Source of the DNA: CAVREM01 sp963728825
Lineage (GTDB): Bacteria; Acidobacteriota; Vicinamibacteria; Vicinamibacterales; CAVVIG01
Direction of reading: 5' to 3'
Assembly: GCA_963728825.1 (NCBI GenBank)
Contig: CAVSLA010000001.1
Span: 1 to 64,000, forward strand
DNA length: 64,000 bases
Of this stretch, positions 24,206-31,523 are shown one piece after another; position 1 is the first letter of the stretch; every line of letters starts with the position of its first letter. A program made the position numbers and the translations under genes. Below the pieces are notes generated by a model, which was given only the letters and a program-made list of their open reading frames with translations, was not told the origin of the DNA and made no database searches.

Positions 24206-24961
24206 ATGTTCGAGCTGTTTAGTGGAGACCGTCGTCGGACGCCGCACCGGAGCAGGATTCCTGTGCTCATTTCGACTGCAGCGCACGTGATCGTCCTCAG
24301 TGTGCTCTTGGCGATTCCGATTTTGTACGTCAGCGCGGATCTGCCGGAGGTACCGGACGTGCTCGCGTTCGTCGTGTCGGCAGCGCCGCCTCCGCCCCCG
24401 CCTCCACCACCGCCGCCACCACCTGCACCTGCTACAACACCTTCGAAGCCGAAGGCGAACGAGCCAGTGCCGACCGTAAGCCCGCGGGCTGCGCCAGTCG
24501 AGGCCCCGCGAGAGATCGTCGAGGAGACGCAAGTTGATGCCGGCAGTGCAGAAGGAGTCCTTGGTGGGGTTGAGGGGGGGATTCCCGGTGGCGTGGTTGG
24601 TGGCATTGTAGGTGGACTCTTCACCGATCTGCCACCGCCACCGCCACCGCCCCCAGCTCCGGTGCCGCGAGAACCGGTGCGGGTGGGTGGTGAGGTGAAA
24701 GCGCCTGGGCTAGTCGAACGCGTCGAACCCGAGTACCCGCCCCTTGCAGTGCGAGCGCGAGTGCAGGGCGTTGTCATCCTCGAAGCCGTCGTCGATCGAC
24801 AGGGACGTGTGGAAGACGTACGTGTGCTGCGTTCGATACCGCTGTTGGACGGCGCAGCTGTCGCGGCTCTCAAGCAATGGCGTTATTCGCCGTTGCTCTT
24901 GAACGGAAAGCCGGAGCGCTTCGTGCTCACGGTGACCCTAAGTTTCAGTCTGTCGACTTAG
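24206..24961 (+). CDS. TonB-family energy transducer
   Basis: A protein of 251 residues. An N-terminal membrane anchor (PVLISTAAHVIVLSVLLAIP) is followed by a proline run near residues 59-75, a second Pro-rich segment (LPPPPPPPPAPVPREP) after a Gly-rich stretch (GGVEGGIPGGVVGGIVGG), and a C-terminal TonB domain VEPEYPPLAVRARVQGVVIL and AALKQWRYSPLLLNGKP. TonB spans the periplasm and energises outer-membrane receptors. No exbB or exbD lies nearby. ATG 24206 is chosen because residues before the anchor are few and the candidate promoter lies just upstream. Palindromes suggest it belongs to the same regulon. Confidence 0.85.
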   Translation: MFELFSGDRRRTPHRSRIPVLISTAAHVIVLSVLLAIPILYVSADLPEVPDVLAFVVSAAPPPPPPPPPPPPPAPATTPSKPKANEPVPTVSPRAAPVEAPREIVEETQVDAGSAEGVLGGVEGGIPGGVVGGIVGGLFTDLPPPPPPPPAPVPREPVRVGGEVKAPGLVERVEPEYPPLAVRARVQGVVILEAVVDRQGRVEDVRVLRSIPLLDGAAVAALKQWRYSPLLLNGKPERFVLTVTLSFSLST

Positions 24962-25078
24962 GTCGTATGTGCGGGTCGCGCGTCGGGAATGAGGAAATCG
25001 CAGGTCTCTCGTCAAAGCAATTTCATCTGAGCGACCCTCTTCCCGCTCCGTAGAACGGGACGGCCGCAGTTTTTCTGG

Positions 25079-26056
25079 TCACTGGACGAGGGCGAGGCCG
25101 CGGAGGTGCTGTGGCAACGTCGCATAGGTGACTACGCGGTGCCAACTCACCCCGCCATCATCCGAACGGTGCACGCCGCGCTCGTCTGCGGCCCACAGCT
25201 CGCCGGCGTTCGCGCCGGCGCACAGCAACGGCGCGATTGTGCTAGGTGACGCTGGCCAGCCGTTGCGGACGCGCTCCCAACGCTCGCGAGTGATACGGCG
25301 ATACAACCGGCCGTCCGAGCGGCCCGCGACGTACGCGGAGTATGGTCCGGAGGAAGCTGACACCACGACAAGCTCGGGTTGTTCCGGATCAATCGCCACG
25401 CTTCGCAAGTAGCCGACCTCCAGACCGCCGGTGGGCGAGCGCCACGTGCGACCCGCATCCTCGCTCTCGAAATACCCATCGCCGGCGGAGACTCGCAGAA
25501 TATTGGGCGCCTTGGGGTGAATAGCGAGCTCGTGGGTGTCCCGAGGTCCACCGGGCACACGGTCGCGCCATGTGCGACCGCCGTCGATCGTGGACACGAG
25601 CGCGCCGGCTTCGATGGCCACCCAGAGGTGCTCCCGCTCGATCGGGTGGCACGCGATCCAGCGGACGTGGTGAGTGTCCGGTCTCGGCGGAAAGGCCCAT
25701 TCCGACGACGACGACAATGTCTCTAATCTGCTGGTCTGCTCCCACGTAGTCCCACCATCCCGTGATCGCCACACCTCGCTCGGCTCGGTACCCACCCAGA
25801 CCAGGTCCCGGTCCGCGGGGCTCGGAGTGACGGCCATAATCAGCCGACCCGCGAGACCGACCAACCGCCACGACCTTCCGTCATCATCGGTTCTGAACAC
25901 ACCGCTCCGGTGCGTGCCGCACCAGGCGCGCCCGCGAACAAGAGGGTCGGCTGCCAGGCACGTGGGGCGTTCGCCGATGCCGTGGGCCGACGTGGGGACC
26001 CCGCGCTCAACATCAACGACGACGACCTCACGTTCGGTCGCGATTAGTATCGGCAT
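25079..26056 (-). CDS. Asp-box (BNR) beta-propeller protein
   Basis: An intact protein of 325 residues with repeated Asp boxes (S-x-D-x-G-x-x-W): TDDDGRSWR, SRDGGTTWE, TIDGGRTWR, SEDAGRTWR and SDDGGVSWH, about 40-70 residues apart. This spacing indicates a sialidase- or VPS10-type beta-propeller. No catalytic sialidase arginine triad or signal peptide is evident, so a binding or scaffold function is more likely than glycosidase activity. Related proteins are often labelled 'glycosyl hydrolase' only because of the repeats. Its relation to its neighbours is unknown. Confidence 0.75.
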   Translation of the reverse strand: MPILIATEREVVVVDVERGVPTSAHGIGERPTCLAADPLVRGRAWCGTHRSGVFRTDDDGRSWRLVGLAGRLIMAVTPSPADRDLVWVGTEPSEVWRSRDGGTTWEQTSRLETLSSSSEWAFPPRPDTHHVRWIACHPIEREHLWVAIEAGALVSTIDGGRTWRDRVPGGPRDTHELAIHPKAPNILRVSAGDGYFESEDAGRTWRSPTGGLEVGYLRSVAIDPEQPELVVVSASSGPYSAYVAGRSDGRLYRRITRERWERVRNGWPASPSTIAPLLCAGANAGELWAADERGVHRSDDGGVSWHRVVTYATLPQHLRGLALVQ

Positions 26057-26346
26057 CGATCACTCGCCTTCGAATGATTGTCTCGCGAGAAGACAATGAA
26101 CGAAGCTGAGCAATGCCTCGCGGTTACAAGCTTGCTCGGCAGCAAAACGAGGAGTGCAGAGATAAAGCGATGCGGACATCGAGGAATTGTCGACACTATG
26201 TGCCGCATCTGCCGAGTGCCGTCCCTGTGCGCGCGCGCTTCCCTGGTTGAGTCCTAGCGAGACTGTTCGCTCCGCTCCCAGCGTCGAACAGTTGCGCACA
26301 GATGATTGGGGCTCACCGTCAGATTCGCGTGCTACCGTCACTAACA

Positions 26347-26904
26347 GTGCCTACCCAACGCGACAAGATGCTCGCGGGCGAGTTGTACGACCCGCTCGAT
26401 TCCGAGCTCGTTGCAGCCCGGAATCGTGCGCGTGATCTGTGTCAGCAGCTCAATGCCACGCGCGAGACGGAAGAAGCCGGACGCCGTCGCATTCTGCGCG
26501 ACTTGTTCGGCAAGGGTGGCGACACCGTGTGGCTGCAGCCGCCCTTCTTCTGTGACTACGGGACGAATATCGAACTCGGCAAGAGGGTGTTCTTCAATTT
26601 CAACTGCATCGTGCTGGACGTTTGCCGGATCCGGATCGGCGACTTCACGCTCTTCGGACCGGCAGTGCAGATCTACACGCCACTGCATCCGTTCAACGCG
26701 GAACAACGGCGTCGCGAAGAATTCGGGAAGCCCATCGACATCGGGTCGGACGTGTGGGTGGGCGGCGGCGCGATCATTCTCGCTGGCGTCAGCATTGGCT
26801 CACGAGCCGTAATCGGAGCCGGCAGCGTCGTCACGCGAGATGTGCCCGAAGGGATGTTCGCCGCAGGCAATCCCTGTCGAGTAATCCGCGCCCTTACGGA
26901 GTGA
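26347..26904 (+). CDS. Maltose/galactoside O-acetyltransferase family protein
   Basis: A protein of 185 residues of the Maa/LacA/NodL group. The N-terminal Mac domain RDKMLAGELYDPLDSELVAA precedes hexapeptide repeats of a left-handed beta helix: TNIELGKRVFFNFNCIVLDV, IDIGSDVWVGGGAIILAGVS and IGSRAVIGAGSVVTRDVP. The catalytic histidine lies in IYTPLHPFNAEQR. It transfers acetyl from acetyl-CoA to a sugar hydroxyl. The GTG start at 26347 gives the usual few residues before the Mac domain; the frame is open to ATG 26302. The 290 bp upstream (26057-26346) show nothing else. Confidence 0.88.
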   Translation: MPTQRDKMLAGELYDPLDSELVAARNRARDLCQQLNATRETEEAGRRRILRDLFGKGGDTVWLQPPFFCDYGTNIELGKRVFFNFNCIVLDVCRIRIGDFTLFGPAVQIYTPLHPFNAEQRRREEFGKPIDIGSDVWVGGGAIILAGVSIGSRAVIGAGSVVTRDVPEGMFAAGNPCRVIRALTE

Positions 26905-27005
26905 ACGCCGTGTCGCCTGGGGATTCGCGGGTACAACACGACTGCGGACAGGTTCGTCCTGGAGCCGTGTCTGCAATTGACTTCCCCGGGATCCGGAGGT
27001 TTGTC

Positions 27006-27318
27006 ATGAGGATCCGGAGAACGCTGGCGCGGTTGTCGCTGCTCTTGCTGGCGGCGACCGTGGGTTGTGGAAAGGAGGCCAGCGGGCCAACAGGCCCATC
27101 GCCAGGGCGCTCGTTTCTCGAAGGGACCTGGAGTGGCACCCTGACGATCGAGCGACCCGGCGAGCCAGCATCAACTGGTCAGGTGACCTGGACGTTCCAA
27201 ACAGTGGACGGGACGAACCTGCAGTCCTTCAGAGTCACCATCCGATCGCAGCACGCCTGGCTGCCGATCACCACCAAGGTGACCAGCGCGATTACGCCGT
27301 CCAACCAGCCGCCCGCTC
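27006..27318 (+). pseudogene. Truncated lipoprotein
   Basis: The product starts MRIRRTLARLSLLLLAATVGC, with a signal peptide and lipobox LAATVGC. Then FLEGTWSGTLTIERPGEP and VTWTFQTVDGTNLQSFRVTI form a beta-rich domain. After TSAITPSNQPPAR the sequence changes abruptly to recombinase-like residues, so the C-terminal part is missing. The native function is unknown. It was probably truncated when the recombinase fragment joined it. Confidence 0.6.
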
Positions 27319-27568
27319 GCATCGCCAAGTGCGAACCGAGATGGAGCGTCACGAGGTCGCCAGTCAAGCGTACGAGACGGCGGGGCTCCAAATTCTAGAA
27401 CTCGCGCAAACCGCCTATTCCTCGTATGTTGCGAAAAATCCGCACGAACAGGCGCGTTTGATCAGAACGCTTGTATCGAATTCGACGTTCGATCGTGGAA
27501 GTCTTTCTCCCACCTACGTTAAGCCGTTCGACGTGTTTGCGAAGGGAAGCGAAACTTGTCCTTCCTGA
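27318..27568 (+). pseudogene. Serine recombinase C-terminal fragment
   Basis: IAKCE, then after a frame change TEMERHEVASQAYETAGLQI, LELAQTAYSSYVAKNPHEQA and STFDRGSLSPTYVKPFDVFA. These match the C-terminal coiled-coil and tail of large serine recombinases found on integrated elements. The catalytic N-terminal domain is absent. It is fused to the broken lipoprotein on the left and abuts an insertion sequence on the right. Confidence 0.65.
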
Positions 27569-27584
27569 GCGAGAGGTAACAGCG

Positions 27585-28816
27585 TATTCCGAGCGGATGG
27601 GTGACACTTTGCCCCCACCAGGAGGGGGCATGCCTTGGAAGGAGTGTCACGTCATGGACGAGCGACTCCGGTTTGTCGCCCGCCTGCTCGAGGGCGAGAA
27701 GATGGCGCCGCTGTGCGCCGAGTTCGGGATTTCGCGCAAGACCGGCTACAAGATCTTCGACCGCTACAAGGACTGCGGGGTCCAGGCCTTTAGTGATCGG
27801 AGCCACCGCGCGCACCGTCAGGCGAATCGGTTGCCGGCGCCCATCGAGGCGACGATCGTGCGCTTGAAGCGTGAGTATCCGGGCTGGGGCGCGCCCAAGA
27901 TCCGGGAGAAACTCCGGCAGCGGTTCACCGGCCCGCACCTGCCAGCCATCAGCACGGTCCACGCCGTGCTCGATCGCCACGGCCTGGTCCGTCATCGGCG
28001 CCGGCGGCGCCCACGCGCCACGGGCACCGCGCTCTCCCGCCCAACCCAACCGAATGTGCTGTGGTGTGCCGATTACAAAGGGGAATTCCTGCTCGGCAAT
28101 CGCAGGTACTGCTATCCCTTGACGATCACCGACTTCGCCAGTCGCTATCTGCTGACGTGCGAGGCGCTGTTGACCACCCAGGAGAAGTTCGCCTTTACGG
28201 TCTTCGCGCGCACGTTCAAGGAGTTTGGCCTGCCGCAGGTGATCCGGACCGACAACGGCGTCCCATTTGCGTCCGCGCATGCCCTCTACGGGCTGAGCAA
28301 GCTGGCCGTGTGGTGGCTGCGACTGGGGATCCAGATCGAACGGATCACACCGGGGCACCCCCAACAGAACGGGCGGCATGAGCGCATGCATCTCACCCTG
28401 AAACGAGAAGCGACGAAGCCGGCCGCCGCGAACGTGCTCCAGCAGCAGGCCCGGTTCGACGACTTCATCACGCGCTACAACACGGACCGGCCGCACCAGG
28501 CGCTCGAGATGAAGGTGCCGGCCGACGTCTACGCCCGCTCACCGCGCGTGTATCGGGGGCTCGAGGACCTGACCTATCCCTTCCACGATCAGACCATCAT
28601 GGTGACCGGCTGCGGCCGGATCTGCTTCCGAGGCCGGAAGGTGAACCTCAGTCATGTCTTCGCCGGCCAGAGCGTCGGGGTGACCCAGGTCGGTGAGCGC
28701 ATCTGGCTCGTCACCTTCATGCAGTACGATTTGGGGTATTTCGACGATGAGACGTGTCGCCTAGAGCCGATTGAGAATCCGTTCGGCCCGAAACTGTTAC
28801 CCATCCGCTCGGAATA
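27585..28816 (+). mobile_element. IS481-family-type insertion sequence
   Basis: The left end reads ATTCCGAGCGGATGGGTGAC, and the inverted right end reads ATTCCGAGCGGATGGGTAAC, giving inverted repeats of 20 bases with one mismatch at 27586 and 28815. The element is about 1.23 kb and carries one transposase gene. I could not see a convincing target duplication. It inserted between a recombinase fragment and tRNA-Asn. Confidence 0.8.
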
Positions 28817-28817
28817 A
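27630..28817 (+). CDS. IS481-type DDE transposase
   Basis: An intact protein of 395 residues. An N-terminal helix-turn-helix (MAPLCAEFGISRKTGYKIFD) and a second HTH (PGWGAPKIREKLRQR) precede the rve integrase core. The DDE residues lie in VLWCADYKGEF, VIRTDNGVPF and GHPQQNGRHERMH (D, D, E). The C-terminus ends inside the right inverted repeat. ATG 27630 follows a GGAGGGGG ribosome site, and the frame is open further left into the recombinase fragment. The gene looks complete, so the element may be active. Confidence 0.88.
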   Translation: MPWKECHVMDERLRFVARLLEGEKMAPLCAEFGISRKTGYKIFDRYKDCGVQAFSDRSHRAHRQANRLPAPIEATIVRLKREYPGWGAPKIREKLRQRFTGPHLPAISTVHAVLDRHGLVRHRRRRRPRATGTALSRPTQPNVLWCADYKGEFLLGNRRYCYPLTITDFASRYLLTCEALLTTQEKFAFTVFARTFKEFGLPQVIRTDNGVPFASAHALYGLSKLAVWWLRLGIQIERITPGHPQQNGRHERMHLTLKREATKPAAANVLQQQARFDDFITRYNTDRPHQALEMKVPADVYARSPRVYRGLEDLTYPFHDQTIMVTGCGRICFRGRKVNLSHVFAGQSVGVTQVGERIWLVTFMQYDLGYFDDETCRLEPIENPFGPKLLPIRSE

Positions 28818-28854
28818 ACTGCCACCTATCCGACCGGAAAGGACCACAGGAGAT

Positions 28855-28929
28855 TGGCTCCTCAGGCTGGATTCGAACCAGCAACCCTCCGGTTAACAGC
28901 CGGATGCTCTGCCGTTGAGCTACTGAGGA
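28855..28929 (-). tRNA. tRNA-Asn (GUU)
   Basis: The minus strand folds as a cloverleaf. Acceptor TCCTCAG pairs with CTGAGGA, and the D arm is GCTC..GAGC. Anticodon stem TCCGG/CCGGA carries loop CTGTTAA with anticodon GTT, and the T arm is GCTGG-TTCGAAT-CCAGC. Discriminator G and an encoded CCA follow (28857-28855). It is a likely integration landmark beside the insertion sequence. Confidence 0.95.
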
Positions 28930-29022
28930 ATCTGGTGGGACTGCACGTTCCGGCGCGCCCGTCCGGGCCGCGCCGGAACCATCAATCGTAGCGAATCGCG
29001 CCGCGACCCGTCAACGCGGCCG

Positions 29023-29322
29023 CTATTCAATCTTGAAGATTTCCCGCCGCCCCTGATCGACGAACTCGTGATAACCCTGCATGACTTTCTGCGCCCGCGC
29101 ATCGCCCATCATTCGAGTGGAGGCGTCCAGGTACGCGGCCAGATCGTCGACTTCCTGCTCAGCGACGACCGTCCAATAACGTTCGCCGCTGACGTCAGTC
29201 AGCACCCGCTGCACCCCCTTGAACCCGAGCTCCTTCATCACCGGTTCCATCTGCTTGAACCGCTTCACGAGCTCGCCCACTTTCCCGGGCCGGCATTGCA
29301 TGATGTCGCGAATCAGATACAT
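29023..29322 (-). CDS. Small alpha/beta-barrel-like protein, unknown function
   Basis: A protein of 99 residues, MYLIRDIMQCRPGKVGELVK, then MKELGFKGVQRVLTDVSGER and VVAEQEVDDLAAYL. The pattern of an opening strand, a helix with a V/M-rich face and a second beta-alpha unit resembles dimeric alpha/beta-barrel (NIPSNAP or ABM-like) proteins. ATG 29322 is chosen because GGGGAGG lies 5 bases upstream; a GTG two codons earlier lies inside that site. No function can be assigned. Confidence 0.6.
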   Translation of the reverse strand: MYLIRDIMQCRPGKVGELVKRFKQMEPVMKELGFKGVQRVLTDVSGERYWTVVAEQEVDDLAAYLDASTRMMGDARAQKVMQGYHEFVDQGRREIFKIE

Positions 29323-29346
29323 TGGCACCTCCCCTTACACGTTTCC

Positions 29347-29438
29347 GCACCCGGCACCCGGCACCCGGCACTCCGCACGCGGCACCCCGCACGCGGCACC
29401 AGCACCCGGCACCACGGCACCCTGCACCCGGCACCCGC
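29347..29438. repeat. Imperfect tandem repeat of GCACCCG / GCACGCG units
   Basis: About 92 bp of 7-8 base units (GCACCCG, GCACCCGG, GCACGCG, GCACCAC) repeated with variation fill the gap between the OsmC gene and the small protein gene. No coding sense or hairpin function is obvious. Confidence 0.8.
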
Positions 29439-29439
29439 T

Positions 29440-29877
29440 TTATGCAACTTTCGCGTCGACCGTGATCTGCATCGCACCGCGATACGCGTTCGAGACCGGG
29501 CACTTCCCCTCCGCTTCTTTCGCGACCTCCGCAAACTGCGCCGCGTCGAGCCCCTTCAGGCCGTACGCGGTGACGCTCAACTTCGACGACATGATCTTGA
29601 TGCCGGCGTCGCCCTTGTCGGCCGACACCGTCGCGGTCACCACCGTCCGATCGGCGGACGCACTCTTCCGTCCGAGCGTCGCGTTGAGCGCCATCGCAAA
29701 ACAGGCGGCGTGCGCCGCCGCCATCAGCTCCTCGGGACTGGTCTTGCCGCCCGATTCGCCGATGCGAGCCGGAAACGTCACCGGCAGCGTGAAGGCGCCG
29801 CTGGCGGCCTTCACCGAGCCCTTCCCTTCCATCACGGAACCTGCCCAATCGACTTCCGCTGTGCGTTCGAACGTCAT
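29440..29877 (-). CDS. osmC: OsmC-family peroxiredoxin-like protein
   Basis: An intact protein of 145 residues of the OsmC/Ohr fold. FERTAEVDWAGSVMEGKGSV opens the domain, TSPEELMAAAHAACFAMALN contains the first reactive cysteine, and AEGKCPVSNAYRGAMQI contains the second cysteine of the CP...N motif. E. coli OsmC reduces organic hydroperoxides by a dithiol mechanism. The KTSPEELMAAAHAACF string is of the OsmC rather than Ohr subgroup. A repeat tract separates it from the next gene. Confidence 0.9.
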   Translation of the reverse strand: MTFERTAEVDWAGSVMEGKGSVKAASGAFTLPVTFPARIGESGGKTSPEELMAAAHAACFAMALNATLGRKSASADRTVVTATVSADKGDAGIKIMSSKLSVTAYGLKGLDAAQFAEVAKEAEGKCPVSNAYRGAMQITVDAKVA

Positions 29878-29913
29878 GTGCTCCTCCGGGTTGTATGCAG
29901 AATTGATTCAGAT

Positions 29914-30516
29914 TCAGGACTTCTTGTGACGACCGGTGACTGCCAGCTGAATGGCGGTTCCCGCCAGACCCACCGCGATCCATGCGAGCAGACTCCACCG
30001 CGAGTCGGCCGGCATCGTCGGATACAGGATCCAGACGTCGTCGGCGCCGACCGCCCGGCCGGTGCGGCCCTGCAGAATCGACATCACGCCGACCACGATC
30101 GTCCAGGCGCCGCCGAACGCGGTGCCGACGATGATCACGTAGCGCTGCAGGAACATCGCGCCAACCGCGCCGGCGATCGAAGCGCCGACGATCAGCAGCG
30201 CGGGCGGATCGCCACTCCCGAACTGCGTCCACAGCGCGTGCGAAAGGAGCGCGCCGAGGGCGCCGCCGACCAGCGCGATTCCGGCGAAGTAGGCAAAGAC
30301 CAGCGTCAACGCGCCGAGAACGCCGCCGCCCAGCGCGGCGGCCACCATGCCGAGCGTGTTGGTGACGCCGACGATCGAGCTGGCGATCATCGCGCCGAGC
30401 ACGAAGCCGTAGATGGCCAGCACGATCCGGAACAGCCGGTAGCCGGTCAGGCAGGCCAGCGCGCCGCCGGCGATGATCAGGATCGCGGCCGGAAATTCGT
30501 ACGAGGCGGGCAACAT
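29914..30516 (-). CDS. DUF4203-like membrane protein
   Basis: A protein of 200 residues with about seven hydrophobic helices: AAILIIAGGALACLTGYRLF, IVLAIYGFVLGAMIASSIVG, LTLVFAYFAGIALVGGALGA, LLIVGASIAGAVGAMFLQRY and others. The small-residue-rich pattern and length fit the DUF4203/TMEM198-like family. No catalytic or transport motif is seen. It lies directly downstream of recR on the same strand, with an 8-bp gap. Confidence 0.65.
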   Translation of the reverse strand: MLPASYEFPAAILIIAGGALACLTGYRLFRIVLAIYGFVLGAMIASSIVGVTNTLGMVAAALGGGVLGALTLVFAYFAGIALVGGALGALLSHALWTQFGSGDPPALLIVGASIAGAVGAMFLQRYVIIVGTAFGGAWTIVVGVMSILQGRTGRAVGADDVWILYPTMPADSRWSLLAWIAVGLAGTAIQLAVTGRHKKS

Positions 30517-30523
30517 CCCCCCT

Positions 30524-31114
30524 CTACACCTCGCGCCGGCCCTCGAGCGCTTTGTGCATCGTGATCTCGTCGGCGTAGTCGAGGTCGCTGCCGACCGGCA
30601 CGCCCATCGCGATTCGCGTCACCTTCACGCCGAGCGGCTTCAGCAGGCGGGCCAGGTAGATGGCCGTGGCCTCGCCTTCCACGTTCGGGTTGGTGGCGAG
30701 AATCACTTCAGACGCTCCGGCGCCGACCCTCTCGAGCAGGCTCCTGATCTTCAGATCGTCGGGTCCGATGCCCTGAAGCGGCGACAGCGCACCCATCAGG
30801 ACGTGGTAGACCCCTTTGAATTCGCGCGTCTTTTCAATCGCCGAGACGTTCTGCGGCTCCTCGACCACGCAGATGACGTGCCGATCGCGATCGTCATTCC
30901 GGCAGAACGCGCACGGATCCGCATCGGTGATGTTGTTGCAGATCGAACAGTAGGTGACGCGCTCTTTCACGTCGCGCACCGCCTCGACCAGCCGCTCCGC
31001 CTGTTCGCGCGGGGTTTTGAGGATGTGAAACGCGAGCCGCTGCGCGCCCTTCGGCCCGATACCGGGCAGGCGCTGCAGCTCTTCGATGAGGCGCAGGAGA
31101 GGATCGGGCAGCAC
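30524..31114 (-). CDS. recR: Recombination protein RecR
   Basis: A protein of 196 residues from GTG 31114. The N-terminal helix-hairpin-helix LQRLPGIGPKGAQRLAFHIL is followed by the four-cysteine zinc finger YCSICNNITDADPCAFC and the Toprim domain HVICVVEEPQNVSAIEKT, ILATNPNVEGEATAIYLA. RecR works with RecF/RecO to load RecA on gapped DNA. It follows the ybaB-dnaX pair on the same strand, the common dnaX-ybaB-recR order, here interrupted by a 120-bp repeat tract. Confidence 0.95.
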   Translation of the reverse strand: MLPDPLLRLIEELQRLPGIGPKGAQRLAFHILKTPREQAERLVEAVRDVKERVTYCSICNNITDADPCAFCRNDDRDRHVICVVEEPQNVSAIEKTREFKGVYHVLMGALSPLQGIGPDDLKIRSLLERVGAGASEVILATNPNVEGEATAIYLARLLKPLGVKVTRIAMGVPVGSDLDYADEITMHKALEGRREV

Positions 31115-31116
31115 AA

Positions 31117-31229
31117 TAGTCGGTAGTCGTCAGTCGGTAGTCGCTAGTCGGTAGTCGGTAGTCGGTAGTCGGTAGTCGCTAGTCCGGCGGAATTCCTAAT
31201 TCCTAATTCCTAATTCTCAATTCCTAATT
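31117..31229. repeat. Two adjoining simple repeats: (TAGTCGG)n and (AATTCCT)n
   Basis: 31117-31187 is built of TAGTCGG/TAGTCGC/CAGTCGG units. 31191-31229 is built of AATTCCT units. They fill the space between recR and ybaB. The first family recurs at 63110. Confidence 0.85.
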
Positions 31230-31235
31230 ACAGGA

Positions 31236-31523
31236 TTACAACTTCAACCCTGGCATCAGTCCGCCCATTTTCGACGCGAGCTCCTCGTCGACCTTGCGCT
31301 GCGCGTCGTTGACGGCGGCGAGGATCAGGTCCTGCAGCATCTCGACGTCTTCTTTCGACACGACCTCCGGATCGATCTTCAGCGACTGGATCTGCTTGCC
31401 GCCGTTGACGACGACGGTGACCATGCCGCCGCCGGCGGTCGCCTCGACGCGGAGCTCGGCCATCTGCTTCTGCAGGCGCTCCTGCATCTGCTGCGCCTGT
31501 TTCATCATCTGCTGGATGTTCAC
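31236..31523 (-). CDS. ybaB: YbaB/EbfC nucleoid-associated protein
   Basis: A protein of 95 residues from GTG 31523, which overlaps the dnaX stop (ATGTGA). NIQQMMKQAQQMQERLQKQM is the amphipathic N-terminal helix of the family. GGGMVTVVVNGGKQIQSLKI and DVEMLQDLILAAVNDAQRKV complete the small fold. It binds DNA as a dimer in the dnaX-ybaB-recR neighbourhood. Confidence 0.93.
   Translation of the reverse strand: MNIQQMMKQAQQMQERLQKQMAELRVEATAGGGMVTVVVNGGKQIQSLKIDPEVVSKEDVEMLQDLILAAVNDAQRKVDEELASKMGGLMPGLKL

Noticed and set aside
25021..25031. TTTCATCTGAG as another regulon site
   Set aside because: Spacer of two and a broken right arm; no promoter or suitable gene follows.
29068..30564. 498-codon plus-strand open frame
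   Set aside because: Composition is His/Arg/Asp-rich shadow; OsmC and the DUF4203-like protein occupy the other strand.
31117..31229. Repeat array as CRISPR
   Set aside because: Units are 7-8 bases without unique spacers, and no cas gene is near.
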